From: Janibacter cremeus
Lineage (GTDB): Bacteria > Actinomycetota > Actinomycetes > Actinomycetales > Dermatophilaceae
Assembly (NCBI RefSeq): GCF_013409205.1
Contig: NZ_JACCAE010000001.1
Location: 2,108,001 to 2,172,000 of the forward strand
Reading direction: 5' to 3'
DNA length: 64,000 nucleotides
Shown here: one piece after another, positions 1 through 8,569 of the stretch
How positions within the stretch are numbered: the stretch's first letter is position 1
Layout of the letters: each line of letters starts with the position of its first letter
Notes under the pieces: model-generated
What the model was told of the DNA's origin: nothing
What the model saw: the letters and a program-made list of their open reading frames with translations, nothing else
Database searches by the model: none
Translations under genes and position numbers: made by a program

Positions 1-42
1 GCGGAAGACGGTCCGGGAGGGGGGGGGATGAACGGCATGCGT

Positions 43-900
43 TCAGGACGCTGCGGCGAGCGCGGTCAGGGCCGGGGGCAGCACCAGCACGGCGACCCCC
101 ACCGTGTAGAGCGCGAGACTGCGTACCGGGGTCGGGTCGTCCACTGCGAGGAGTCGGATCCTGGCCACGGCGGCGCCGGCACCGGCGCCTGCGCCCGGCG
201 TGAGATCCGCCAGGCCCGCGGCCTCCGCGAGGGCGACGATCGCACGGCCCAAGGCGACCTCGCCGACCTCCTCCCGGGCCGCGCGGTCGGCCAGCACCTC
301 GACGAGGAGCGCCACCTCCCGCAGCGCCGTGTCCGTGCGCAGAAGCCGCGGGGTCGAGGTGTGCAGCACGGTGAAGAACTCGAGGATGAGGTCATGCCGT
401 TCGCGCAGATGGGCCTCCTCGTGCGCCACGACGGCCGCCAGCTGGTCCTCGGGCAGCGCCGCCAGCGTGGCCTCGGTCAGCACCACACGCGGTCCGGCAC
501 CCGGGAGGCAGTAGGCGCCCGGACGGTGGGAGGGCAGCACCCGTGTGCGGGCACCCTCGTGACGGCCCACGAGATCGACGAGGTCCCGGTGCTCACTGCG
601 GGCAGCCCGGATGCGACGCCCGACGTGGTGTCCGTTCATCAGCAGCCGTAGGAGCACGGCCACGGAGGCGAAGGCCGCGATGACGGCGACGGCGAGCTGG
701 GCCGCCGGTGACGGCCACGGCCGAGGTTGGATGAGTGCGACGGGCCCCACGGCGAGGAGGCAGAGCACGGCCGACAGCGACAGCGCCTGCCACACGACGA
801 GTGCGGCCCGTGGACTGTGCCGCATGCCCTCGAGCCGCACGAGCAGGTGCGGTGCGCCCAGGAGCGCCGCCGCGCAGAGCAGCAGCAGCCCGGCGATCAC
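43..900 (-). CDS. M56 family (BlaR1/M48-like) membrane metallopeptidase
   Basis: 285-residue integral membrane zinc protease. Hydrophobic segments occupy about residues 1-20, 35-55, 65-90 and the C-terminus, and the zinc motif HEEAH (HExxH) lies near residue 160 in a cytosolic loop. Family members act as sensor-proteases that cleave a cognate BlaI/MecI repressor. There is no C-terminal penicillin-binding sensor domain, so the inducer is unlikely to be a beta-lactam sensed as in classical BlaR1. Its start overlaps the stop of the upstream blaI-like gene by 4 nt, so the two are translationally coupled. Both lie at the 3' end of the cydABDC transcript, which suggests a respiratory rather than antibiotic role (inference). 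Confidence 0.85.
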   Translation of the reverse strand: MIAGLLLLCAAALLGAPHLLVRLEGMRHSPRAALVVWQALSLSAVLCLLAVGPVALIQPRPWPSPAAQLAVAVIAAFASVAVLLRLLMNGHHVGRRIRAARSEHRDLVDLVGRHEGARTRVLPSHRPGAYCLPGAGPRVVLTEATLAALPEDQLAAVVAHEEAHLRERHDLILEFFTVLHTSTPRLLRTDTALREVALLVEVLADRAAREEVGEVALGRAIVALAEAAGLADLTPGAGAGAGAAVARIRLLAVDDPTPVRSLALYTVGVAVLVLPPALTALAAAS

Positions 901-1322
901 CCGGCGGAGTCCTCGCCACGTCCGCGGCGGCGGCGCGACCGGTCGCCCTTGGTCTCCACGGCGGCCATCGCCTCGCGGACCGCCGCGAGATCGTCCGGGC
1001 TCGCCTCGGTCAGGAAGTGCAGGATCGCCGCCTGCCGCTCTTCTCCGCTCAGGTCGTCCAGCGGGCTGCGCATCGCCTCGGCCGTGAGGGACTCGCGCGT
1101 CGAGCTCGGGTGGTACCGCCAGGAGCGCCCGTGCTTCTCTCGGGTGGTGACCCCCTTCGTCTCGAGGCGGCTGAGGACGGTCATCACCGTCGTGTAGGCC
1201 AGATCCCGATCGGTGAGGCGGTCGAGGACCTCACGCACGGACAGCCCGTCGCCGGCCTCATCGGCCCACAGGATGTCCATGACCGCCCGCTCGAGGCCGC
1301 CCAGGGACGCGTTCTTCGGCAT
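897..1322 (-). CDS. BlaI/MecI/CopY family transcriptional repressor
   Basis: 141-residue winged-helix repressor. The N-terminal region (about residues 8-75) has the typical BlaI pattern with LERAVMDILW, then LAYTTVMTVLSRLETKGV as the recognition helix area; the C-terminal third is the dimerisation region. Family members dissociate from DNA after cleavage by the partner M56 protease, which is encoded immediately downstream with a 4-nt overlap. The gene begins only 3 nt after the cydC stop, so it is very probably on the cyd transcript. In Mycobacterium tuberculosis a BlaI homologue is linked to control of respiratory genes; that this one controls cyd is inference. Confidence 0.9.
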   Translation of the reverse strand: MPKNASLGGLERAVMDILWADEAGDGLSVREVLDRLTDRDLAYTTVMTVLSRLETKGVTTREKHGRSWRYHPSSTRESLTAEAMRSPLDDLSGEERQAAILHFLTEASPDDLAAVREAMAAVETKGDRSRRRRGRGEDSAG

Positions 1323-1325
1323 CGC

Positions 1326-3008
1326 TCAGCCCTCCGTCCCCGGGATCGAGACGATGCGGTCCATCCGCTCGAGCCCGATTCCGTGATGAGTCACCATGAT
1401 CACTGATTTTTCACCGACATGGTGCACCAGGTCATCGATGACCGCGTGGGCGGTGGGATGATCGAGGTGCGCGACAGGTTCGTCGAGGAGGATCACCGGT
1501 CGATCGCTGGCGATGGCCCGGGCGATCGCCAGCCGGGTCCGCTCGCCCCCCGATATCCCCAGGCCCCCGGCACCGAGGCGGCTGTCCAGCCCGTCGGGGA
1601 GCCCGTCGAACCAGATCCCCAACCCCGCCCGGCGCAGGGCTGCCTCGAGAAGGTCGTCGGTGGCGCCGGGGGCGGCGAGGGCCAGGTTGGCGCGCAGGCT
1701 CGCCGCGAGCACGTGCGGTTCGTCGTCGACGAGGGCGATGAGGGAGCGCACGTGCTCCAAGGGCACCCGGGTCACGTCGACGCCGTCGACGGTGTACGTC
1801 CCGGTGGTGGGGTCGAGGTGACGGGCGAGCACTGCAAGCAGGGTCGACTTGCCGCTCCCGTTGGGCCCGGTGATGGCCACCCGCTCGCCCGGCTCGATGA
1901 CCAGGTCCAGCGGGCCGAGATGGGTGCGCCCGGGCAGCCATGCGGCGGACAGTCGGTCGATCGCCAGCCGTGGAGTCCCCCCGGGGCGAAGGGGGGTGGC
2001 GTCGTTCGCTGCCGGCTCCACCACGGCCGGGGACTGGTCGAGGAGTGCGTCGAGACGCTGCCCACAGGCCCGGGCCCGCGCGAGCGAACGGGTGGCCTCG
2101 GTGAGCACGCCGAGCGCCTCGCCGGTGGCGACGGGGGCGAGGACGAGAAGCCCACGCACCGGCCCGGAGGCGTCCGATCCGGCGGCGAGGACGGCGGTCG
2201 TCAGCGTCGCGACACCCGTGATGACGAGGACGGCCGCGGCCGACAGTGCCCGACCCCGGGACTGGCGAGCAACGCTGACCCGTACCCGGTGATGCGCTTC
2301 GCGCAGCCACCCGGTCGCCGTGTTGACGCCGCCGATGGAGCGCAGCTCGTCGGCGTGCTCCGCCGTCAGCTGGGCGACCCGCGCTGCTTCGGCCCGGGCG
2401 TCGAGCACCTCCCGCTGGGTGCGTGACTCCAGGCGGTCCGCGACGAAGGCCACGCCCGCCACGGCGAGCAGCATCCCGGCGAGGACGAGTCCGGCCCCAG
2501 GATGCACGAGCGCGGTGAGCGCGGCGGCCCCGACGCCGGCGACGAGCGCGCCGAGGACGGGGACGGTGACGCGCACGGAGGCATCCACGACGTCGGTGAG
2601 GTCGTCGACGACGCCGGTGAGCAGGTCCGAGCGGCCACGGGCGCCGAGCCGGGCCGGGGTCAGTGGCACGAGCACGGCGTACGTCGATGTGCGTCGCTCG
2701 GCCAGGTCAGTCAGCGCCGCGTCGTGGCTGCGCAGACGCTCCCAGTACCGGAAGACCGGCCGGGCCAGGCCGAAGGTGCGCACGGCGACGATCGCGGTGA
2801 TCAGCAGCAGGATCTGGGGCTGCTCGTCGGCGCGCACGATGAGCCAGCCGGAGGTCGTCGTCAGGGCGATGCCCGACGCAGCGGCGACCCCGCCGAGCAG
2901 GCCGGCGATGATCAGCCCGGGGGAGAGGGTGACCGGTCGGGTCCGCGGCCGTGTCACCGGGTGGTCGGGGACGGCCGGTGGCGAAGGGCGGTGCGCCAGC
3001 TGGGTCAT
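1326..3008 (-). CDS. cydC: Thiol reductant ABC exporter subunit CydC
   Basis: 560-residue half-transporter of the CydDC heterodimer, which exports cysteine/glutathione-type reductants and is needed to assemble cytochrome bd. The N-terminal half is a six-helix ABC exporter membrane domain; the C-terminal half has Walker A GPNGSGKSTLLAVL, signature ISGGERTRLAIARA and Walker B VILLDEPVAHLD. The reading frame is open further upstream, but the ATG at 3008 (MTQLAHRP) overlaps the cydD stop by 4 nt (ATGA) and gives the usual length, so that start was chosen. It is the fourth gene of cydABDC; blaI follows after 3 nt. Confidence 0.93.
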   Translation of the reverse strand: MTQLAHRPSPPAVPDHPVTRPRTRPVTLSPGLIIAGLLGGVAAASGIALTTTSGWLIVRADEQPQILLLITAIVAVRTFGLARPVFRYWERLRSHDAALTDLAERRTSTYAVLVPLTPARLGARGRSDLLTGVVDDLTDVVDASVRVTVPVLGALVAGVGAAALTALVHPGAGLVLAGMLLAVAGVAFVADRLESRTQREVLDARAEAARVAQLTAEHADELRSIGGVNTATGWLREAHHRVRVSVARQSRGRALSAAAVLVITGVATLTTAVLAAGSDASGPVRGLLVLAPVATGEALGVLTEATRSLARARACGQRLDALLDQSPAVVEPAANDATPLRPGGTPRLAIDRLSAAWLPGRTHLGPLDLVIEPGERVAITGPNGSGKSTLLAVLARHLDPTTGTYTVDGVDVTRVPLEHVRSLIALVDDEPHVLAASLRANLALAAPGATDDLLEAALRRAGLGIWFDGLPDGLDSRLGAGGLGISGGERTRLAIARAIASDRPVILLDEPVAHLDHPTAHAVIDDLVHHVGEKSVIMVTHHGIGLERMDRIVSIPGTEG

Positions 3009-4630
3009 CGAGACACCATCGCCGGTGCTGTCAGCTCGAGCCGGGTGTCCGCGCGCTCGATGAGGTCGGGCTGGTGGCTCACCGCGATGACGGTCCGGGT
3101 CACGGCGAGGCGGGTGATGACGTCGCCGATCGTCGCGGCCGAGTCGGGGTCGACGTGGGCCGTTGGCTCGTCGAGCAGGATGACCGGCGCGGGGGAGAGC
3201 AGCGCACGCGCGAGGACGAGGCGGGCGCGCTGGCCGGCCGACAGCCCGAACCCGTCGTCGCCGAGCGGGGAGTCGAGGCCAGTCGGCAGGGCGGCGATCA
3301 CGCCGTCGAGACCGGTCTCCCGCAGGGCCCACCAGAGCCGCTGGGGGTCCTGCGGCCCCTCGAGGGTGAGGTTGGCCTGCAGCGTGCCTGCCCCGAGGAA
3401 GGGTCGTTGGGTCACGAGGTGCACTGCAGGCGCGCACACGCTCCCGGCGTCCGGGCGGCGGGTGCCGGCGATGACCTCGAGGAGGGTCGTCTTGCCCACC
3501 CCGGAGGGCCCGGTGATGACCGTCAGGCCGCCGTCGGCGACGAGGTCGACTGCGTCGAGCACCCGGCGTGTCGCTCCGGGATACGTGTAGCGGATGCCGG
3601 CCACCCGGACTGCCCCGTCATCGTGGGTGTCGAGACATGGGCTGTAGCCGCTACTGGGTTCAGATTGCGGCCCCTCGCCATGTCCCGGCACGAGAGGTTC
3701 CCCGAGCTCGGCGAGGATGTCCTCGAGCGCGGCCACGCCGTCTGCGGCGGAGTGGAACTCGGTGCCCACGCGGCGGATCGGCCAGTAGGCCTCCGGGGCC
3801 AGCAGGATCGCCGTCAGGCCGACGAGCAGGTCCATCGAGCCGGTCGTCAGCCGCAGCCCGACGAGCACGGCGACGATGGCCACGGAGATCGTCGCGAGCA
3901 GCTCGAGCGCCGCCGCCGAGAGGAAGGCCAGACGCAGGGTGCGCATCGTCGCCCGACGGTGTCGGTGGCTCACCTGCTCGATCACGCTCACCTGCCGCTC
4001 CGCGCGGCCGTAGGCCACGAGCGTCGGCAGGCCGCGCATGACGTCGAGGAAGTGTCCCGACAGCTCGGTCAGAGCCACCCAGCGACGGTCGGTGTCCTCC
4101 TGGGTCGTCGCCCCGATGAGAGCGGCGAAGAGGGGCAGCAGCCAGACCGTGAGCACGACGACCAGCGCGCTGGGCCAGTCGATGACGACGAGACAGCCGA
4201 TCGCCAGGGCGGGCACGACGGCCGCCGCGATGAGGGTGGGCAGGTACTTCGCGATGTACGGCTCGACGGCGCTCGTCCCCTGCGCGGCCAAGGTGAGGGC
4301 GCGCTCGCGGGAGGGCCGCTCGTCGACCGGTCGCTGCAGCCAGGCGTCGATGAGCTGCTCGCGCAGGCTCGTCGCGACGAGGGCCCCGGCCCGCGCCGCG
4401 AGGTGCTCCGCGATCCCGGAGAGCAACGCACGCAGGACGAACAGCCCGGCGGTCCACGCGGCCGGTGCCGGCAGCGGGTCGCCCCGCACGACCGCGACGA
4501 CGAGCGCGGCGAGGGCGAAGGCGGTGCCGATCGTCGCGACTCCCTGGGCCGCGCCGATCACCCCGAGCACGGTCACCGCCCTCCGGGTCGTCGGCACGGC
4601 CTGGAGGATCCGCCGGTCGAAGGGTTTCAT
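3005..4630 (-). CDS. cydD: Thiol reductant ABC exporter subunit CydD
   Basis: 541-residue partner of CydC: membrane domain in residues 1-300, then an ATPase domain with Walker A GPSGVGKTTLLEVI, signature LSAGQRARLVLARA and VILLDEPTAHVD. The ATG at 4630 (MKPFDRRILQ) lies only 2 nt beyond the end of cydB and gives the family length; the open frame continues upstream but overlaps cydB antiparallel to its logic and is not translated protein of this family. CydDC maintains the periplasmic-side redox poise required for insertion of haem into cytochrome bd, whose structural genes are directly upstream. Confidence 0.93.
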   Translation of the reverse strand: MKPFDRRILQAVPTTRRAVTVLGVIGAAQGVATIGTAFALAALVVAVVRGDPLPAPAAWTAGLFVLRALLSGIAEHLAARAGALVATSLREQLIDAWLQRPVDERPSRERALTLAAQGTSAVEPYIAKYLPTLIAAAVVPALAIGCLVVIDWPSALVVVLTVWLLPLFAALIGATTQEDTDRRWVALTELSGHFLDVMRGLPTLVAYGRAERQVSVIEQVSHRHRRATMRTLRLAFLSAAALELLATISVAIVAVLVGLRLTTGSMDLLVGLTAILLAPEAYWPIRRVGTEFHSAADGVAALEDILAELGEPLVPGHGEGPQSEPSSGYSPCLDTHDDGAVRVAGIRYTYPGATRRVLDAVDLVADGGLTVITGPSGVGKTTLLEVIAGTRRPDAGSVCAPAVHLVTQRPFLGAGTLQANLTLEGPQDPQRLWWALRETGLDGVIAALPTGLDSPLGDDGFGLSAGQRARLVLARALLSPAPVILLDEPTAHVDPDSAATIGDVITRLAVTRTVIAVSHQPDLIERADTRLELTAPAMVSR

Positions 4631-4632
4631 CG

Positions 4633-5691
4633 TCAGTGCACGTCCGCGGTCTCCGGCAGGTGCTCCACCGCCAGCCGGCGACGGAAGACCCAGTAGTTCC
4701 ACACCGTGTAGGCGATGACGATCGGGGTGAAGACCACCGCGGCCCACGTCATGATCGTCAGCGTCAGCGACGAGCTGGCCGCCGCGTCGAGCGTCAGCGC
4801 CGGGCCGTCCCCGCGCCCGTTGATGGCATTCGGGAAGAGCATGAGGAAGTACGTCACGACGGTCAGCCCGATGGTCGTCGCGGTGCCGGCGAAGGCCCAG
4901 CCCTCCGCCCCCTTCGTGTTGGCGCCGATGGCGGCGAGCAGGGCCACGGCGGCCAGTGCGCTGGTGACCCAGGTGAGGCCGCCGCCGCGCTGGACGCCGA
5001 GCGAGACGAGAAGGGGGACCGCGAGCACGGCCGAGGCGAGACCCGCCCTCGTCGCGACGCCACGAGCCTGGGCGCGGATCGGGCCGGCCGTCTTCAGCGC
5101 GATGAAGTGGGCCCCGTGGGTGAGGCACAGGACCGTCAGCGTCAGCCCGCCGAGCAGGCCGATCGGGGTCAGGAGACTCAGGAGGGAGCCGTCGAACTCG
5201 GTGTACTCCGTCGCTCCGGACAGGTGCGCGGTCATCGGCAGGCCGTCGACGAGATTCGTCAGCGCGACGCCGACGAGGAAGGGGGAGAGGACGGAGGCGC
5301 CGATGATCGCCGCGTCCCAACGCGCCACCCACGTGACGTCGGTGCGCTTGTGTCGGTATTCCAGACCCATGTTGCGCACGATGAGCGCGACGAGCAGGAG
5401 AAGCAGCGCGAGGTACATCCCCGAGAACATCGTCGCGTACCAGTGCGGGAAGGCGGCGAAGGTCGCGCCACCCGCGGTGAGCAGCCACACCTCGTTGCCG
5501 TCCCAGTGAGGGCCGATCGTCGTGAGCATCGTGCGCCGGCGCCGGTCGGAGGCGGTCGGGTCCTTGGCGGCCCCGGGCTCCTTGTCGAGGACCGGCAGCA
5601 GCATGCCGACCCCGAAGTCGAAGCCCTCGAGGACGAGGTACCCGGTCCACAGGATGGCCAGCAGGACGAACCAGACGGTGATGAGATCCAT
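4633..5691 (-). CDS. cydB: Cytochrome bd ubiquinol/menaquinol oxidase subunit II
   Basis: 352-residue polytopic subunit. The N-terminus MDLITVWFVLLAILWTGY followed by LEGFDFGVGML is the diagnostic CydB signature (GFDFGVG), and about nine hydrophobic helices follow. With CydA it forms the high-affinity bd oxidase that reduces O2 without pumping protons and is used in low oxygen or when the cytochrome bcc-aa3 branch is blocked. It lies 16 nt downstream of cydA and 2 nt upstream of cydD in a single operon. Confidence 0.95.
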   Translation of the reverse strand: MDLITVWFVLLAILWTGYLVLEGFDFGVGMLLPVLDKEPGAAKDPTASDRRRRTMLTTIGPHWDGNEVWLLTAGGATFAAFPHWYATMFSGMYLALLLLLVALIVRNMGLEYRHKRTDVTWVARWDAAIIGASVLSPFLVGVALTNLVDGLPMTAHLSGATEYTEFDGSLLSLLTPIGLLGGLTLTVLCLTHGAHFIALKTAGPIRAQARGVATRAGLASAVLAVPLLVSLGVQRGGGLTWVTSALAAVALLAAIGANTKGAEGWAFAGTATTIGLTVVTYFLMLFPNAINGRGDGPALTLDAAASSSLTLTIMTWAAVVFTPIVIAYTVWNYWVFRRRLAVEHLPETADVH

Positions 5692-5707
5692 GACAGCGCT
5701 CCCGGTC

Positions 5708-7186
5708 TCAGTAGGCGAACTCGAGCGGCTCGTCCTCTTCGATGAGCCGGGGCTCCTCGAAGGGCTCGGCGCCGCGGCGGATGTAGTCGAGCAGGAGGCG
5801 GACCTCGACGACGGCGAGGCCGCCGTAGAGGAGCGTGAAGACGATCATCGAGGTCCACACGTCCGCTGTGCCGACCGACGGCGAGACGCCCTGACTGGTC
5901 GTCATCTCCCCGAAGACGACCCACGGCTGGCGGCCCATCTCGGTGAAGATCCAGCCGAAGCTGTGCCCGAAGACCGTCGCCAGGGGGGTGAGCACGAGCA
6001 GCGGCGCGACCCACCGGCCCATCGGCACCCGGTCCTTGCGGGTGGCGACGAGGACCCAGGCGGCCACGACCATCGCGAAGAAGCCGGCGCCCATCATCAG
6101 GCGGAAGTTCCAGTAGCTCATCGCGATCGGCGGGATGTAGGTCTCCGCGGCGGTGAGCTCGCCGTCCCCGAAGGAGGCGCGGTACTCGTTCTCCAGCTCG
6201 GTCATGCCCTGGACCTCGCCGTCCCAGCTGCCGGTGCCCATGAAGGAGAGCAGGCAAGGGACCTCGATGACGTGAGTGGGGTTCTCCCCGCCGAGGCCGG
6301 CGACGGTCAGCACGGAGAAGGGAGCGCACTGGCCGTCGGGTGGGGTCTCGTAGAGGGCTTCTGCGGCGGCCATCTTCATCGGCTGGACCTCGGTCATGAC
6401 CTTGCCCTGCAGGTCGCCGCTGATGATGACGCCCAGGCCCGCGATGAGGGTGACGACGGCGCCGAGGCGGGCTGCGTGCCGGTACATCCGACGGTCGACG
6501 GCGTGGTCGGGTCCCCCCTTCGTCCCGGCCTCATCGGTGGCCTGCTGCGCGAGGCGGGCGCTCTGGCGCATCTTGTGCAGGCCCACACCCAGGACGAAGG
6601 CGCCGCCGACCATGTAGCAGGCGGTGATGACGTGCGGGAAGGCCACGAGCTGGACCTTGTTGGTCAGCACGGCGAGGAAGTCGGTCATCTCGGCGCGGCC
6701 GGTCTCGTCGTTGATGTCGTAGCCGAGCGGGTTCTGCATGAAGGAGTTGGCGGCGAGGATGAAGTACGCCGACAGAACGGTGCCGATGTGGACGATCCAC
6801 ATCGAGGCGGCGTGCAACTTCTCCGGGATGCGGCCCCACCCGAAGATCCACAGGCCGAGGAAGGTCGACTCGAGGAAGAAGGCGAGCAGCGCCTCGAGCG
6901 CGAGCGGCGCGCCGAAGATGTCGCCGACGAAGCGGGAGTAGGAGGACCAGTTCATCCCGAACTGGAACTCCTGGACGATGCCAGTGACCAGACCGAGTGC
7001 GAAGTTGATCGTGAAGAGCTTGCCGAGGAACTTCGCCATCCGCAGGTGTGACTCGTCGCGGGTACGCAACCACCGGGAGTGGTACCAGGCGACGATCGCC
7101 GAGAGCCCGATGGTGATCGGGACGAAGAAGAAGTGGTACACGGTGGTGATCGCGAACTGCCACCGGGCGAGCTCCAGCACGTCCAC
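5708..7186 (-). CDS. cydA: Cytochrome bd quinol oxidase subunit I
   Basis: 492-residue haem-bearing subunit. Near the N-terminus YHFFFVPITIGLS carries the conserved haem ligand His; GRQPWVVFGEMTT matches the highly conserved GRQPW segment after the quinol-binding Q-loop. The Q-loop (about residues 255-330) is the short type usual in actinobacteria. The start is GTG at 7186 with an AGGAGA Shine-Dalgarno about 5 nt upstream (7191-7196); an ATG just upstream is out of frame. First gene of cydABDC; the upstream 70 nt carry repeated TAGTA half-sites, listed separately. Confidence 0.95.
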   Translation of the reverse strand: MDVLELARWQFAITTVYHFFFVPITIGLSAIVAWYHSRWLRTRDESHLRMAKFLGKLFTINFALGLVTGIVQEFQFGMNWSSYSRFVGDIFGAPLALEALLAFFLESTFLGLWIFGWGRIPEKLHAASMWIVHIGTVLSAYFILAANSFMQNPLGYDINDETGRAEMTDFLAVLTNKVQLVAFPHVITACYMVGGAFVLGVGLHKMRQSARLAQQATDEAGTKGGPDHAVDRRMYRHAARLGAVVTLIAGLGVIISGDLQGKVMTEVQPMKMAAAEALYETPPDGQCAPFSVLTVAGLGGENPTHVIEVPCLLSFMGTGSWDGEVQGMTELENEYRASFGDGELTAAETYIPPIAMSYWNFRLMMGAGFFAMVVAAWVLVATRKDRVPMGRWVAPLLVLTPLATVFGHSFGWIFTEMGRQPWVVFGEMTTSQGVSPSVGTADVWTSMIVFTLLYGGLAVVEVRLLLDYIRRGAEPFEEPRLIEEDEPLEFAY

Positions 7187-7203
7187 AATGTCTCCTACGT
7201 CAG

Positions 7204-7225
7204 TTAGTACGACAGTCGGTAGTAG
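7204..7225. promoter_or_regulatory. Candidate regulator-binding repeats upstream of cydA
   Basis: Two TAGTA elements (7205-7209 and 7220-7224) lie 15 nt apart around a CGAC-A-GTCG dyad (7210-7218), 18-39 nt upstream of the cydA GTG. The position is that of a promoter-proximal operator, and the BlaI-type repressor at the end of the operon is an obvious candidate. I do not recognise a perfect match to a published operator, so the assignment is a guess based on location and symmetry. Confidence 0.3.
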
Positions 7226-7259
7226 ACGTTACTCCTTCCGGCACGCTCCGGACAAAACC

Positions 7260-8534
7260 TCACCCGGCGCGCGGCACCCGGTAACGCACGAAGGCCGGCA
7301 CCGCGGCCGACACCGCGAGCGTCAGGACGATGACGAGCACGCCACCCAGGATCGTCGTGGCGGCCGCGCCGAGGCTGCTCGCGACGAGCCCGTGGAGGAC
7401 GTCGGCCAACCGGGGCCCGCCGGCGACCACGACGATGAAGACGCCCTGCAGCCGACCGCGCATCGCATCCGTCGCCGAGCTCTGCAGCATCGTGGAGCGG
7501 AAGGCGGCAGATGCCACGTCGGCCGCACCGCCCGCGGCGAAGAACACTGCCGCCAGGGCCAGCCAGCCACCGGCGCGGCCATCCGCGAGGGCCACCGCCA
7601 CGCCGAATCCGGTGATCGCGGTGCCCCACACGAGGATCGCCATGACGACCGCCCGCCCCTGCATCTCGACCCTGGAGACCCACCCTGAGAGCACTCCGCC
7701 GAGGAAGGCACCGGCCGGCATCGCGGCGAAGAGGACGGCGAAGGCCAACCCTCCCTCGGACGGCCCGCCGAAGTTGATGTCGGCCATCTCCGGGATGAGC
7801 GCACGGGGCATGCCGAAGACCATGGCGATGAGGTCGACGACGAAGGACATGAGCAGGACCGGCTGGGTCGCGAGGTACCGGAAGCCGTCGATCACCGAGC
7901 GCAGGCCGGGAGAGGAGCCGGCCACCGCCTCGACCGGGAGCGAAGGGAGGGAGAGCACCGCCCAGAGCGTGGCGAAGAGGAAGAGGGTGTCGACGAGATA
8001 GAGCCACGAGAAGCCGAGCACCGGGATGAGCGCTCCGCCGACGAGCGGTCCGGCGATCGCACCGCCGGTGAAGACGGTCATGTTCAGGGCATTCGCCGCC
8101 GGGAGCAGCTCGGGCGGGACGATCCGCGGCAGCACCGCCGACCGAGTGGGCTGGTTGATCCCGAAGCAGGCCTGCTGGATCGAGAAGATCGTCAGCAGCA
8201 CCCAGACGTTGGTGTTGCCCATCGCCGCCTGGAGGAAGAGCAGGGCCGAGGTGAGGATCAGACCGGCCGTGGTCGCGGTGAGCAGCCGACGACGGTCGAA
8301 ATGGTCGGCGAGCGAGCCCCCGTAGAGGCCGAAGACGACCAGTGGCACGAGCCCGAAGAGGCCGGTCAGACCGACGTAGGCGCTCGACCCGGTCATCGCG
8401 TAGATCTGCGCCGGCACCGTGACGATGGTCAGCTGGGCGCCGATGACGGTGATGATCTGCGCGTTGAACAGCCGACGGTACGCCGGGACCTTCAGGGGGC
8501 GGGTATCGGCCAGCAGGGCCCTCAGGCGACGCAC
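7260..8534 (-). CDS. MFS transporter (EntS/multidrug exporter-like)
   Basis: 424-residue 12-helix major facilitator. The first-half loop 2-3 motif is GLYGGSLADHFDRRRLL, the form seen in the EntS/MdtG branch of efflux proteins (Pfam MFS_3-like). Start GTG at 8534 (MRRLRALLADTRPLK). It stands alone on the minus strand between a VWA protein and cydA with short gaps on both sides. The substrate cannot be read from sequence; exporters of this group move siderophores, macrolides or other small molecules. Confidence 0.8.
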   Translation of the reverse strand: MRRLRALLADTRPLKVPAYRRLFNAQIITVIGAQLTIVTVPAQIYAMTGSSAYVGLTGLFGLVPLVVFGLYGGSLADHFDRRRLLTATTAGLILTSALLFLQAAMGNTNVWVLLTIFSIQQACFGINQPTRSAVLPRIVPPELLPAANALNMTVFTGGAIAGPLVGGALIPVLGFSWLYLVDTLFLFATLWAVLSLPSLPVEAVAGSSPGLRSVIDGFRYLATQPVLLMSFVVDLIAMVFGMPRALIPEMADINFGGPSEGGLAFAVLFAAMPAGAFLGGVLSGWVSRVEMQGRAVVMAILVWGTAITGFGVAVALADGRAGGWLALAAVFFAAGGAADVASAAFRSTMLQSSATDAMRGRLQGVFIVVVAGGPRLADVLHGLVASSLGAAATTILGGVLVIVLTLAVSAAVPAFVRYRVPRAG

Positions 8535-8569
8535 CGCGTCACCCTAACCGCCCCCTTCACCCCGGTGGA

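Noticed and set aside
3009..3437. N-terminal extension of CydC by about 140 residues
   Set aside because: The extension overlaps cydD's ATPase domain, has antisense-like Arg/Pro composition and no family counterpart; ATG 3008 gives the ATGA overlap and normal length.
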